Both the position numbers and the translations under genes were made by a program. A stretch of 64,000 nucleotides of DNA from contig JAFUEH010000010.1 in NCBI GenBank assembly GCA_017463985.1, positions 1 through 64,000 of the forward strand, written 5' to 3'. Below the pieces are notes generated by a model, which was not told the DNA's origin, did no database searches, and saw only the letters and a list, made by a program, of their open reading frames with translations. This DNA comes from Eubacterium sp. (GTDB taxonomy: Bacteria > Bacillota > Clostridia > Oscillospirales > Acutalibacteraceae). This document shows positions 8,157 to 17,655 of this stretch, in pieces; position 1 is the first letter of the stretch, and each line of letters starts with the position of its first letter.

Positions 8157-8189
8157 CAAAAAAGATGGGCTGCTAACACAACCCATCTT
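8157..8189 (-). terminator. Terminator of the repeat surface protein
   Basis: On the minus strand AAGATGGG (8189-8182) pairs with CCCATCTT (8169-8162) and is followed by a run of T (TTTTTTGTG). Confidence 0.75.
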
Positions 8190-8205
8190 ATCTTTATGGA
8201 GGATA

Positions 8206-10896
8206 TTAATTGTGGAAATTTAAATTGAATGCAAAATAACCTGTGTTGAATTCAACGGCGCTGTTATAGGCAACATCGGGATAACCTGAATAATCAACGG
8301 CAACGGCGATTTCGGACGGCAGGCTGTTTGCCAGTGTCTGATTGGTAACAGCCAACGTCATAGAATAATCTGCGTTAAGTGCGTAGTTACCGCTTGCCGC
8401 TTCGGTATAATCCTCGAACATACCGGGTACTTTAACAAGCATTTTGAACGTGTTGTTGTCATAAAGGTTAAGTTTTGCATCGCAAGTGTAATCTGTGCCG
8501 TAGAAGTTCACCGTATCTGTTGCCGTAAGTTCCAACTGCAAAGTCGGCTCCGGATCGGGTTCCGGTTTCGGATCGGGTTCAGGCGTTGGTGTATCTCCGC
8601 CGGCAATCACCAGTGTGAGTGTTGCAGTTCCTCCGCCTGCAAAATGTGCAGGAATGGTAAACTTGTTGTCGCTTGCCGTATAGACCTTTGCGGTGCCGAT
8701 TTCAGCATCGTCAAGCGCAGAATCACCGGCATTGACCATCGTCAGCGATAGTTTGTTGTTATCAAGCGACCAATAGCCGTCAAACCACATAGAATAGTTA
8801 TCTCCGCTGGTTGCAACATAAACAACAAAGACTTTACCTTTTAGAGCAGTATCAGGATCGGTTGCTGTTTCGGAAATTTCTTTCAGCGAAATATATGTCT
8901 TGCCGACAACGCCACTGTAAATACCGTTATAGATTTCAGATTTATAAAGTTCATTATTTGTCAGAGTAGGCTCCGGATCAGGATCGGGTTCCGGCTGCGG
9001 TTCGGGCTTTTCTTCCTCCGGCTCATTGCCGATATCCACACTGTTGAAATTCAGTGTAAAGGTCAAGTAACTCGTAAATTTTACCGTTCCTTTATATTTT
9101 CCGCTTGAAACATAATCCAGTGTAAATGTTTTCGGAATGCTATTATCAACGGTTTGCTTTGCAACGCTCAGCGTTAAGGATTTATCGGCATTTTCTTTCC
9201 ATCTGCCACTTGCTGCTTCTGTATAATTATCATAAGCACCCGGCACCTTAACATAGAGTTTCCAAGTTTTATCGTTGGCAACATCCAGCTTTGCATAGCA
9301 GGTGAAGTCAGTTCCGTAACTGTTTACGGTATCCTTTGCCGTTAATCTTGTCAGCAAGCCTTCTGTACTGTCATTCTTTTCATCGTCTTTAGAGGACGAA
9401 TCCTCCTTTGACTTGCCGTCGTCCTTTTTCTTGCCGGAATCCTTATTTTTATCTTTATTTTTATCAGATTTTTTCGATGAATCTATGGCATCTCTTGACG
9501 GCTTAAAGGTGAATGCGCCTGTTCCTCCGCCTGCAAAATGTGCAGGAATATGGAATATGCCTTTACTGTCTGCGGTATAAGTTTTGGCTTTGTTCAGTTT
9601 TGCACCGTCAAGCCCTGAATCATCGCCACCGAGCTTCATTGTCAGTTTTAGCGTTTTATTGTCGTCGCTAAGTTCCCAATAACCGGCAAACCACATACCG
9701 TAATCATCACTGTTGGCTTTTACATAAGCGGCAAATATTTTTCCTTTAAGACCTGTGTCAGCGTCTTTGCTGTCAACGTCTTTAAAAGACATATAGGCGC
9801 TTCCTACAATTCCACTGTAAAGTCCGTTGATAGTTGGCGTTCTGTAAAGCTCGCCTTTTGCGGTAGCAGGTGTTTTATCCGTTGTGGTAGTCGCTGCCTT
9901 TTTACTTGTTTTTGAAGCGACAGGCGTTGCTTTTGTATCGCTCGTAATTTCAACGCTGTTAAAATGTAAAGTGAATTTCAAATAACTGTTGAAAACCACG
10001 GTTGCACTATATGACGGCTTATCCGGATTTGAAGTATTGCAAGCAATATTGATGCTGCTCGGTAAGCTGTTTTCTGCAACCTGTTCATTTACCTTGAGCG
10101 TCAGTGATTTATCATTGTTTTCGCTCCATGTTCCGCTCGCTGCTTTTGTGTAGTTATCGAATTGACCGGGCACTTTAACAAACATAGTCCAGGTACCGTC
10201 TTTTGCAATATCCAGTCTTGCATAACAGGTGAAATCCGTACCGTAACTGTTTACAGTATCCTGTGCCTCCAGCCTTGCAAAGAGTGTGCCGGTGTCATTA
10301 TTTTGTTCTTGTTCTTCATTATTGGCTTCAACCGCAGGGGTAGGCTGTGGTTGTTCTGTTGCATTTTGAGAAGAGACCTTGTCCGTTAAAAGATTTAAAG
10401 TAAAGGTAACCGTTCCCGCACTTGGAAAATCAACGCCGATTTTAAATTCATTGTTTTCAGCATTATAAGTCTTTTCTTTTCCCGATTCGGCTTCTGACAA
10501 GACTGTAACATTTTCCATTTCCGTGTTCCAGTAGCCCGTCAGTTTCAGCGTGCCTGCATCTTCGTCAAGCACGTAGGTGCCGTCAAGCCACGGCTCATAA
10601 TCCTTGCCCTGAGCCGATACCATAACATAGAAAACATCTCCGCTCAGTTCAGTTTGTCCGGTGATGCTTTGTTCAGGCGATTCCTTATGTTGAAAGGAAA
10701 GATATGCTTTTCCGAAGCCTGCCCAAAAGGTTTCTACCTTCGTCCGGTACAGTTCACCTTCTGCTGCCTGTATATTTTCCGTTGCAGCAGATTTTGAACC
10801 AACATTTTTTCCTACAAAAAATCCTCCGCAGCCGATAGCGGCAGCAACCACTATCGCAATCACAGACATAAGGATTTCTTTAGATTTCATTGACAT
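8206..10896 (-). CDS. Large secreted or membrane-anchored protein with three A+B domain pairs
   Basis: An 896-residue protein I do not recognise. Residues 8-30 form a hydrophobic anchor or signal segment. The rest is three repeats of two domains. Domain A starts GELYRT/NELYKS at about 47, 348 and 649 and holds a WF.GYW core and, in copies 2 and 3, IPAHFAGGGT. Domain B starts near 203, 514 and 786 and holds DTVNSYGTDFTCYAKLD, VKVPG..DNYT and AASG. Linkers are low-complexity: Thr/Ala-rich, Lys/Asp/Ser-rich, then PEPDP-type. A strong AAGGGGG site precedes the ATG. This is a beta-rich surface protein; glycan binding is a guess from the adjacent glycosidase operon. Confidence 0.75.
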   Translation of the reverse strand: MSMKSKEILMSVIAIVVAAAIGCGGFFVGKNVGSKSAATENIQAAEGELYRTKVETFWAGFGKAYLSFQHKESPEQSITGQTELSGDVFYVMVSAQGKDYEPWLDGTYVLDEDAGTLKLTGYWNTEMENVTVLSEAESGKEKTYNAENNEFKIGVDFPSAGTVTFTLNLLTDKVSSQNATEQPQPTPAVEANNEEQEQNNDTGTLFARLEAQDTVNSYGTDFTCYARLDIAKDGTWTMFVKVPGQFDNYTKAASGTWSENNDKSLTLKVNEQVAENSLPSSINIACNTSNPDKPSYSATVVFNSYLKFTLHFNSVEITSDTKATPVASKTSKKAATTTTDKTPATAKGELYRTPTINGLYSGIVGSAYMSFKDVDSKDADTGLKGKIFAAYVKANSDDYGMWFAGYWELSDDNKTLKLTMKLGGDDSGLDGAKLNKAKTYTADSKGIFHIPAHFAGGGTGAFTFKPSRDAIDSSKKSDKNKDKNKDSGKKKDDGKSKEDSSSKDDEKNDSTEGLLTRLTAKDTVNSYGTDFTCYAKLDVANDKTWKLYVKVPGAYDNYTEAASGRWKENADKSLTLSVAKQTVDNSIPKTFTLDYVSSGKYKGTVKFTSYLTFTLNFNSVDIGNEPEEEKPEPQPEPDPDPEPTLTNNELYKSEIYNGIYSGVVGKTYISLKEISETATDPDTALKGKVFVVYVATSGDNYSMWFDGYWSLDNNKLSLTMVNAGDSALDDAEIGTAKVYTASDNKFTIPAHFAGGGTATLTLVIAGGDTPTPEPDPKPEPDPEPTLQLELTATDTVNFYGTDYTCDAKLNLYDNNTFKMLVKVPGMFEDYTEAASGNYALNADYSMTLAVTNQTLANSLPSEIAVAVDYSGYPDVAYNSAVEFNTGYFAFNLNFHN

Positions 10897-10924
10897 AATA
10901 TTACCCCCTTATTGTCATATATTT

Positions 10925-10954
10925 ATTTTAATTTATATATAAAAAGCAGGTCAA
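10925..10954 (-). promoter_or_regulatory. Candidate promoter of the repeat surface protein
   Basis: Minus strand TTGACC (10954-10949), 18-bp spacer, TAAAAT (10930-10925). Upstream, around 10990-11010, a CCAACAGATTCGACTGG element shares the CCAACA half-site with operators at 20168-20248, so the same TetR protein might act here. That link is weak. Confidence 0.45.
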
Positions 10955-11029
10955 CCAATAAAGTTTTCAATACCGTTTTGGTTTCCACAAAACCAGTCGA
11001 ATCTGTTGGATTTTGAAAAAATAATCGCA

Positions 11030-11059
11030 AAAAAAGCAGGAACCGCAGTCCCTGCTTTT
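11030..11059 (-). terminator. Terminator of the glycoside operon
   Basis: AAAAGCAGG (plus strand 11032-11040) pairs with CCTGCTTTT (11051-11059). On the minus strand the stem runs into TTTTTTT. It separates the GH1 gene from the surface protein gene. Confidence 0.75.
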
Positions 11060-11068
11060 GCTTATGTT

Positions 11069-12367
11069 TTATAAGATTTCACCGTTACTTTCGATAATTT
11101 TTTTGTATTCAAAGGCGGAATTTTTGAGCGTGCGCTGTTGTGATTTGTAATCTACATAGACTAAGCCGAAGCGAGGCTCGTAACCCTCCGCCCATTCAAA
11201 GTTATCCATCAGCGACCAGTACTGATAACCGATAATCGGAATACCGTCATCCGTCGCTTTTTTCAATTCGCCAAGGTATTCACGGATAAAATCAATGCGC
11301 TTGTTATCGGCAACGGCGTCGCTTTCCTCCGGCACATCGTTCCACGCCATTCCGTTTTCGGTTACCATAATCGGAAGGCCGTAGCGCTCGTGGAAAAATC
11401 TTGCCGTCCAATAAAGGCATCTGCCGTCGATAATCCAGTTCATACTCGTTCGGCGCTCAGGCGGTGTGTTTTTGTCAAGCTGTTTTGTCCACATCGGCGC
11501 GTAAACATTGATGCCGATAAAATCCATTTGGCACTGCATTTTCGGCATATCCTTTTTCGTGCTCCTGTATACGCCGTAAACGCAGACGGGTTTCCCCTTG
11601 AAAATAGGGTCGGCAAACCAGCGGTTACTCATGGAGCCCATCAGCCCCTCAAAGGTGGCGTGCCTTGCCTTTTCGATGGCTTCGGGCGTTTCGTTTTCGG
11701 GAACCGTACAGGCAGCCGCCATGGCAATACCGATTTTCGGCGGCTTTTTGGCATATTTACGAATGGTATCCACGGACTGCTTATGCGCATAAAGGCAGTT
11801 GCGGGTAAGTCTTGGTAATGACAGATACCGATGCTTAAACGGTGCGTGCGCGCCAACCATGTGTCCGTTCATAATAAAGCATTGCGGCTCGTTCATCGGA
11901 ATCCAGTAGGTAACTCTGTCGGAAAGTGCGTCCACAACCACCTTGGTATATTCGGCAAAAAGCGGGATGATATTGTTGCTCAGCCAGCCGCCTTTTTCAT
12001 ATACCCAAAGCGGCATATCCCAGTGATAAATGGTTACCATCGGTTCAATATTATTTTTCAGCAACTCGTCAACGAGGTCGGAGTAAAACTGAAGCCCTTT
12101 TGGATTCACCTTACCCTCGCTCGGAATCACTCTTGACCAGCTGATGGAAAAACGGTAGGATTTCAGACCGATTTTTTTCATCAGTGCGATATCCTCTTTC
12201 ATATGGTGGTAGTGGTCGCAAGCGGTGTGGCAGTTTGCACCGTTTTTTATTTTATCGCTTGGCGCAATATCCCATATACTCGGCGTTCTGCCGTCCTCAT
12301 TCCAGCCGCCCTCAATTTGCGGTGCGGCAGTGGCAGCACCCCATAAAAAATCCTTGGAAAATGCCAT
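11069..12367 (-). CDS. GH1 family beta-glucosidase
   Basis: About 432 residues covering the whole GH1 barrel from FLWGAATAAPQIEG to the WSLMDNFEWAEGY block. The acid/base Glu is E160 in MNEPQ and the nucleophile is E337 in VTENG. There is no signal peptide, so it acts in the cytoplasm on imported beta-glucosides or phospho-free aglycone glucosides. It is the last gene of a five-gene operon. Its start overlaps the stop of the GH78 gene by one base. Removal of glucose after rhamnose has been cut off is the likely job. Confidence 0.9.
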   Translation of the reverse strand: MAFSKDFLWGAATAAPQIEGGWNEDGRTPSIWDIAPSDKIKNGANCHTACDHYHHMKEDIALMKKIGLKSYRFSISWSRVIPSEGKVNPKGLQFYSDLVDELLKNNIEPMVTIYHWDMPLWVYEKGGWLSNNIIPLFAEYTKVVVDALSDRVTYWIPMNEPQCFIMNGHMVGAHAPFKHRYLSLPRLTRNCLYAHKQSVDTIRKYAKKPPKIGIAMAAACTVPENETPEAIEKARHATFEGLMGSMSNRWFADPIFKGKPVCVYGVYRSTKKDMPKMQCQMDFIGINVYAPMWTKQLDKNTPPERRTSMNWIIDGRCLYWTARFFHERYGLPIMVTENGMAWNDVPEESDAVADNKRIDFIREYLGELKKATDDGIPIIGYQYWSLMDNFEWAEGYEPRFGLVYVDYKSQQRTLKNSAFEYKKIIESNGEIL

Positions 12368-14577
12368 TATAATTCCTCCTCAAAATGATATGTACCGCTT
12401 TCAAGAAAAGTGCTTTTTCCGCTCGGCAGGATAACGCTTGCCGTTTTATTTTCAGGCACGGTTACCTCCATCATAAAGCGGTTGTCCTGCCTTTCCCAGC
12501 TGACCTTAATATCCTGAACAGACCCCTTGGCGTAGGATAAATGCGGCGATAATACAGGGCAAAGTTTAAAAGAATGAAAGCCTGCTTCCAGCGGTTCAAT
12601 GCCTAAAATCCGGCGATAGAAGAATGCACCGACCGCACCGTAGGCATAGTGATTAAAGGAAATCATATCGGGAATAGAATCTGCTCGGATGCTGCCGTCA
12701 GCCGCCAGTGCGTCCCAGCGTTCCCATATAGTGGTTCCGCCTGCTTTGACGGTAAACAGCCAAGACGGACGTTCCTCGCAAAGTAACATTCTATACGCTT
12801 CTTCTGTATAGCCGTTATCCGCAAGGGCGAATAAAATATACGGCGTGCCGGCAAAGCCTGTCATAATGCGGTAGTTGTTTTCACGCACCAGTGCGGCAAG
12901 CCGTGCAGCGCAGGGCTGAATATATGGCTCGGTCAGTAAATCAAAATATAATGCCAGCGCATAATTCGTTGCAAAATCCGCTTTTAAGGTTTTTTCCTCG
13001 GTGGTACAAAGAGAGGAAAAAGCGTTTTTAATTTTGCTGTGTAGGTCGGCATAATAAGCCTCGTCCTCACGGTAGCCGAGTGCGTGTGCAGAGCGTTCCA
13101 TAATCTTAACACTGTTAGCAAAAAATGCAGTGGAAATATGCTTGCCCTTTTGCTTCCATTTGTGAACGCCCTCATTCGGCGCACACCAATCGCCGTACTG
13201 AAACGGATTGTAATTCCATAAATATTTTTCATCGCCCTTGACGAAGCGCGCCGCCATTCTGATTTCGGAGGCGGTATAGGCTTTCATGGACGGATATTGC
13301 TCCTTGAGCATTTCCAAATCCCCATAAGCTTGATAGACGGCCCACGGCACCATCGTGGCACTGTCGCCCCATATCGCAATCGGAATAGGCAGCGGCGTTG
13401 GGTTATACGTTTTGTTTTCGGGAATGGTGACGGGGAGCGTTCCGTTCCCACGCTGATAAAGCCTTAAATCATACAGCCACTTTTTCATAAACAGGCTGAT
13501 GTCACGGTTGTATGTTGCCGTTTCGGCAAAGACGGCAATATCGCCCGTCCAGCCCATGCGTTCATCACGCTGTGGACAGTCCGTGGGGATTTCCACAAAA
13601 TTGGACATCTGGCCCCATTTGGCGTTTTCATAAAGCCGGTTGAGAAGCGTATCAGAACATTCAAATGAGCCGATTTCCGGACAATCAGAGGTCAGCACAA
13701 GGCTTTTGATGGAAGTAATTTCAAATGCATCGCTACCCGTTACCTCCGCATAGCGAAAGCCCATGCAGGTGAAGAGCGGTGTAAAACTTTCTTCACCGCC
13801 GCCGCAAATCAGCGTCAGCGTTTGCTTTGCCCTTCTTAAATTCTTGGTAAAAAGGGAACGGTCGGCGTTTAATATTTCGGCGTGACGAACGGTAATCACC
13901 GTTCCTTTTTTGCCTTTCACGGTTAAGGCGATAATGCCGGAATGATTTTGCTTAAAATCATAAGTATTGTTGCCGAGATATTCGGGGAATAATTCCTGCT
14001 TAGCACGGACAAAGGTGCCGATATGCTCTTTCAGTGCGGGCGTATCTCCGTGAAAGAGAACGGCATTTTCAAAGTGCCACCCGCTCTCGTCAAGACGCGT
14101 ATTATCCATCGTTTCGCCGTTATAAAAATCGGCAAAGCGGCGCGGTGTATCCGCCGTGACCTGCCAGCTGTCATCCGTGGCGATAACGGTTTCAGTGCCG
14201 TCTGAAAAGGTAAGACGAAGCGAAGCAATCACGCCGCGTTCCTTTCCGTAGTTGTTATTCTTCCCGCCAATGGTACCGAGCCTCCAGCCGTTGGCCGCGG
14301 TAATATCCAGCGTGTTTTCGCCTGCGAAAAGCAACGAGGTTACTTCGTAAGTCTGAACTTGCACATAACTTTCATAGTGAGTATAACCGGGCGTAAAATA
14401 GTCGCTGCCGACTCTTTGACGGTTAATTTCTGCGCAGTAGATACCCATAGCGGAAATCAAAATCTCCGCCTTTTCGGGTATTTCCTTTAACACAAATTTT
14501 TTTCTAAAGAGTTCGGGGGGCAGGGTATTATGCTTATCGTTTTTGTTGCCGCTGCCGATCCATTCTGCTTTTCTCAT
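12367..14577 (-). CDS. GH78 alpha-L-rhamnosidase (glycoside operon)
   Basis: A 736-residue enzyme that releases alpha-linked L-rhamnose. The catalytic stretch TDCPQRDERMGWTGD contains D333, acid E339 and D346; the partner Glu lies in the later TTIWERWDAL. The N-terminal beta domain (ISAMGIYCAEINRQRVG, FTPGYTHYESYVQVQTY) is the usual GH78 non-catalytic part; an extra N-terminal domain found in longer members is absent. No signal peptide. It overlaps the transporter gene by four bases (ATGA). It lies in a different operon from the rhamnose catabolic genes, whose substrate it should supply. Confidence 0.9.
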   Translation of the reverse strand: MRKAEWIGSGNKNDKHNTLPPELFRKKFVLKEIPEKAEILISAMGIYCAEINRQRVGSDYFTPGYTHYESYVQVQTYEVTSLLFAGENTLDITAANGWRLGTIGGKNNNYGKERGVIASLRLTFSDGTETVIATDDSWQVTADTPRRFADFYNGETMDNTRLDESGWHFENAVLFHGDTPALKEHIGTFVRAKQELFPEYLGNNTYDFKQNHSGIIALTVKGKKGTVITVRHAEILNADRSLFTKNLRRAKQTLTLICGGGEESFTPLFTCMGFRYAEVTGSDAFEITSIKSLVLTSDCPEIGSFECSDTLLNRLYENAKWGQMSNFVEIPTDCPQRDERMGWTGDIAVFAETATYNRDISLFMKKWLYDLRLYQRGNGTLPVTIPENKTYNPTPLPIPIAIWGDSATMVPWAVYQAYGDLEMLKEQYPSMKAYTASEIRMAARFVKGDEKYLWNYNPFQYGDWCAPNEGVHKWKQKGKHISTAFFANSVKIMERSAHALGYREDEAYYADLHSKIKNAFSSLCTTEEKTLKADFATNYALALYFDLLTEPYIQPCAARLAALVRENNYRIMTGFAGTPYILFALADNGYTEEAYRMLLCEERPSWLFTVKAGGTTIWERWDALAADGSIRADSIPDMISFNHYAYGAVGAFFYRRILGIEPLEAGFHSFKLCPVLSPHLSYAKGSVQDIKVSWERQDNRFMMEVTVPENKTASVILPSGKSTFLESGTYHFEEEL

Positions 14578-16268
14578 CGCTTCTTTGCCGCCTTTGCCTC
14601 ACGCTTTGCAAGATACTTTGCGTTTTCGGTTTCAAAGTCAAGCCCTTTCTTGGCGCATTTTTCCTTCAGGTCTGCAATGCGGTTTTCCTCTTCCTCTTTT
14701 TCAGCGCGTTCTCTTTCCAAGCGTTCCTGCTCTTCCGGCTCGATCCAAACCTCGCCTCTTGCTTCCACCGCTTCTCTGTGACGGCGATTGAGCTCTTGGT
14801 TCATTTCCGGCAAATGCTTTTCAACATCGAAGAAGGGGAGAATCAGTACGCATACCAGCGCTGCTACAATATCAAAAACATAAAAGGCTATCTTGAAAAA
14901 CTGAATGACTTCATCGTTTGGCACAACGCCTTGAACATCTACAAAGCCGAGCTTTAATATCATGGATTCAAAGCCGCCGGCGAACGGGGCATAAATCAGG
15001 CTTTGAACAGCGCCGATAATCGCAACACCCATTAAGCCCTCCAGCCTTAATTTAGATTTAAATTCAACACTGTCAAAGGCGTAGCAGAGCAGCGTTGCAA
15101 AAATATAGGCGTTCGGGAGCATACCTGCCTGACGGAAAAAGCCTGCCACTAACACAACGGGGAGGTTATCGGCAAAGATTAATCCGACAACGCCGCTGAC
15201 AAAAGCCGTCGCATAACCGACAAGGGAAACATTTTTAATTCCGAATTTCTTGGAAAGCGGATAAATGGCAATCGCGCCGATGCCGAGCGGAATGCCCGTT
15301 GCTACCTGAAAAATGGTATACATCATCGGATTTTCCGCACCGCCGAGTATGTATTTAATATAGAAATACTGAACGTTACCGCCCTTGAAATTATCAACAA
15401 TGCCGTAAACGGTCATCATAATCATAAAGAGCACATAGTATTTGTTGGTCAAGAGCGCCTTGATTTGTGCTTTCAAAGGAATATTGTTTTCCTTATCCAT
15501 GCCTACGGTATCAGCTACGTCATCAATCACGCGCTCCTTGGTGTAATAATATTCCATTAAAAGAAGCGGAATAGCGGCGATGGATAAACCAATCATCAGT
15601 TTGGGATAGCCTGTAATATCGTTATCAAGCCACATCGGCAGAACTACCATATTGACAAGCATACCTACTACGATACCCGAAACCAGCGTCCACGACAACT
15701 GACGAATAAATTTGATATTCGCTTTTGCCTGCGGGTCACGGGTGGAAATGGATACAATATTATCCCTGAATAAAAAGAAGAAGGTGCTGCCGACCGTATG
15801 ATAGCAAACTATCAGGAAAAAGAAGTAATACCAATAATTATCGCCAAGTGAATTCTCGCCTGCAAACAGGAAAATCAGGCAGCCGATAATGATGGAGATA
15901 AAGCCAAAGATCAAGTGCCAAGGTCTGAAACGTCCTTGCTTTGATTTGGTGTGCTGAATCAGCCAGCCGGTAAACAAGCCCATTAACACGGTGAGGAGCT
16001 TTGCCACCGTCATCACGATTTCATAGCGATGACCGAGCGACTGAATCATTTCCACATTATTCGTGCCGTACAGTGCGCCTGCTTGCTGGGTGAAAAACTT
16101 TTCCACAAGACCGGCGATGGAATTGACAACAAATATCAAACCGAGCGGACCGATAAGATGTCCGAGGATTTTTTCTTTTTTCGTAACGCCTCTTGTGGTG
16201 ATTTTGGAATCCATAAAAGGCTTTTCAAACAGTCCCTTGCTTAAAAAGGCAATCTCTTTTTTAGCCAT
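14574..16268 (-). CDS. GPH-family (MelB-like) glycoside:cation symporter
   Basis: About 564 residues with roughly twelve membrane segments and the early LGHLIGPLGLIFVVNSIAG typical of the glycoside-pentoside-hexuronide family. These use a cation gradient to import small glycosides. The last 75 residues form a highly charged tail (NRRHREAVEARGEVW, then Glu/Arg-rich helix) that should lie in the cytoplasm; I cannot assign it a role. The gene overlaps the GH43 gene by eight bases and sits between glycosidases without export signals, so import before hydrolysis is likely. Confidence 0.88.
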   Translation of the reverse strand: MAKKEIAFLSKGLFEKPFMDSKITTRGVTKKEKILGHLIGPLGLIFVVNSIAGLVEKFFTQQAGALYGTNNVEMIQSLGHRYEIVMTVAKLLTVLMGLFTGWLIQHTKSKQGRFRPWHLIFGFISIIIGCLIFLFAGENSLGDNYWYYFFFLIVCYHTVGSTFFFLFRDNIVSISTRDPQAKANIKFIRQLSWTLVSGIVVGMLVNMVVLPMWLDNDITGYPKLMIGLSIAAIPLLLMEYYYTKERVIDDVADTVGMDKENNIPLKAQIKALLTNKYYVLFMIMMTVYGIVDNFKGGNVQYFYIKYILGGAENPMMYTIFQVATGIPLGIGAIAIYPLSKKFGIKNVSLVGYATAFVSGVVGLIFADNLPVVLVAGFFRQAGMLPNAYIFATLLCYAFDSVEFKSKLRLEGLMGVAIIGAVQSLIYAPFAGGFESMILKLGFVDVQGVVPNDEVIQFFKIAFYVFDIVAALVCVLILPFFDVEKHLPEMNQELNRRHREAVEARGEVWIEPEEQERLERERAEKEEEENRIADLKEKCAKKGLDFETENAKYLAKREAKAAKKR

Positions 16269-17655
16269 GATTTTTCTCCTTTATTTCAAACTTTAATAGT
16301 TCCGTATATCCTTTTCCGTGGTAAGTAAAGAAGATACCGTGCACACCCGTTGGTATAGAGCAGGGAAGCGTGACGGTGTTCCATTGATCCGCTTTGTCCA
16401 AATATACCGTGCTGACGGGTGAGCCGTTTTCTGCTAACTGAATTTGCAATTGACCGCCGCCTTTGCGGTAAGTAACGGCAATTTCATATTTGCTGTTCTT
16501 AAAATCAAAATATTTATAACCTACCGTACCGCCGCTTTTCAAGCCCGAAACATAAAAATCAGCCGTTTTCTCATCGTCCTCACCGCTTTGGGTGATATAG
16601 GGCGTGTTCCTCCTTTTAAGGAAACCGCCTTTGCCCATCAGATTACAAGCGATATAGGCGGGATAGGCGCCTTCGGCTTTCAGCGGTTTGCCGTTCAGTC
16701 CGCAACTTGTTGCCTCCACTTGTGCGATACTTCCGTCAGGCGATATTGTGATTTTCTCCGCAACGCCTTGGCGTGAAAAGCCCATTTGATTTGTCATCCT
16801 ATGGTCAAAAATATACCATTCTCCGTTGAGTTTGACAAGTCCGCCGTGGCTGTTGCCAATCGGATAAGCCGGTTTCAGCAGGCTATGTCCGTTGATTCCC
16901 GTATCCGAGGTGGAATGAATACAACCGCGGTGAACAAAATCCCTATCGGGATAACGGCTGGTGGCGTAATGGAGTCCCGTCGCATTGCGAACGGGGTAGA
17001 CAATATAGTATAGATCACGGATTTTTCGTGCGGACGGCCCTTCGAAATAGGCGTTTGTATGCCAACCAAGGCTGCCTTTCAAGACTATCTTCGGCGTGGC
17101 TTTTACGGTTTTCATATCGGCGCAAAGCTCCGTTACCGTACACCCTGCCATGTTGCGTTTGATTTTTGTGGTGGTGCCTCGCTTGGACGAGCCTGAATAA
17201 AGCCAAATTCTGCCGCTATCTATCAATACGGACGGGTCAAACATAAAGTATTCGTTTTTATCCCCGCCGAGGAGTTTTCCGTTTTCGTAAGCCACATCGC
17301 CGTAGTATTCGTATTTGCCGTTCGGCGTATTGCAGACAGCAACGCTGATCACGGAGGTGTCGTCCTTGGAATAGTAAAGATAATATCTGCCGTCTGGTCC
17401 TTGAACAACATCGGGCGCATAAAGGTTGCCTTGACGGCTGTCCTGTTCCTTCGTATAGATAACGCCCTCATAGCGCCAGTCGGATAAATCGGAAAGCGGC
17501 GCCGACCAAGTAACATAATCGTTTTCGCAGTACCATTTGCCGCCGAATTTATCGTGCGAACCGAAGATATACAGCCTGTCGCCAAACACTCTCGGTTCGC
17601 CGTCGGGGATATATTCATACGGCGGCAAATAGGGATTAAAAATCTGCTGTTTCAT
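16261..17655 (-). CDS. GH43 family glycosidase (arabinosidase/xylosidase) with C-terminal beta domain
   Basis: About 464 residues. The N-terminal five-blade propeller shows EPRVFGDRLYIFGSHD (catalytic base region), YAPDVVQGPDGRYYLYYS and EGPSARKIRDLYYIVYP (acid Glu region), as in GH43 alpha-L-arabinosidases and beta-xylosidases. Residues from about 360 to the end (FKNSKYEIAVTYRKGGGQLQ) look like a CBM6-type sandwich. No signal peptide. It starts on the stop of the GH3 gene (TAATG). Together with GH3, GH78 and GH1 it suggests a substrate carrying pentose as well as rhamnose and glucose. Confidence 0.85.
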   Translation of the reverse strand: MKQQIFNPYLPPYEYIPDGEPRVFGDRLYIFGSHDKFGGKWYCENDYVTWSAPLSDLSDWRYEGVIYTKEQDSRQGNLYAPDVVQGPDGRYYLYYSKDDTSVISVAVCNTPNGKYEYYGDVAYENGKLLGGDKNEYFMFDPSVLIDSGRIWLYSGSSKRGTTTKIKRNMAGCTVTELCADMKTVKATPKIVLKGSLGWHTNAYFEGPSARKIRDLYYIVYPVRNATGLHYATSRYPDRDFVHRGCIHSTSDTGINGHSLLKPAYPIGNSHGGLVKLNGEWYIFDHRMTNQMGFSRQGVAEKITISPDGSIAQVEATSCGLNGKPLKAEGAYPAYIACNLMGKGGFLKRRNTPYITQSGEDDEKTADFYVSGLKSGGTVGYKYFDFKNSKYEIAVTYRKGGGQLQIQLAENGSPVSTVYLDKADQWNTVTLPCSIPTGVHGIFFTYHGKGYTELLKFEIKEKNHG

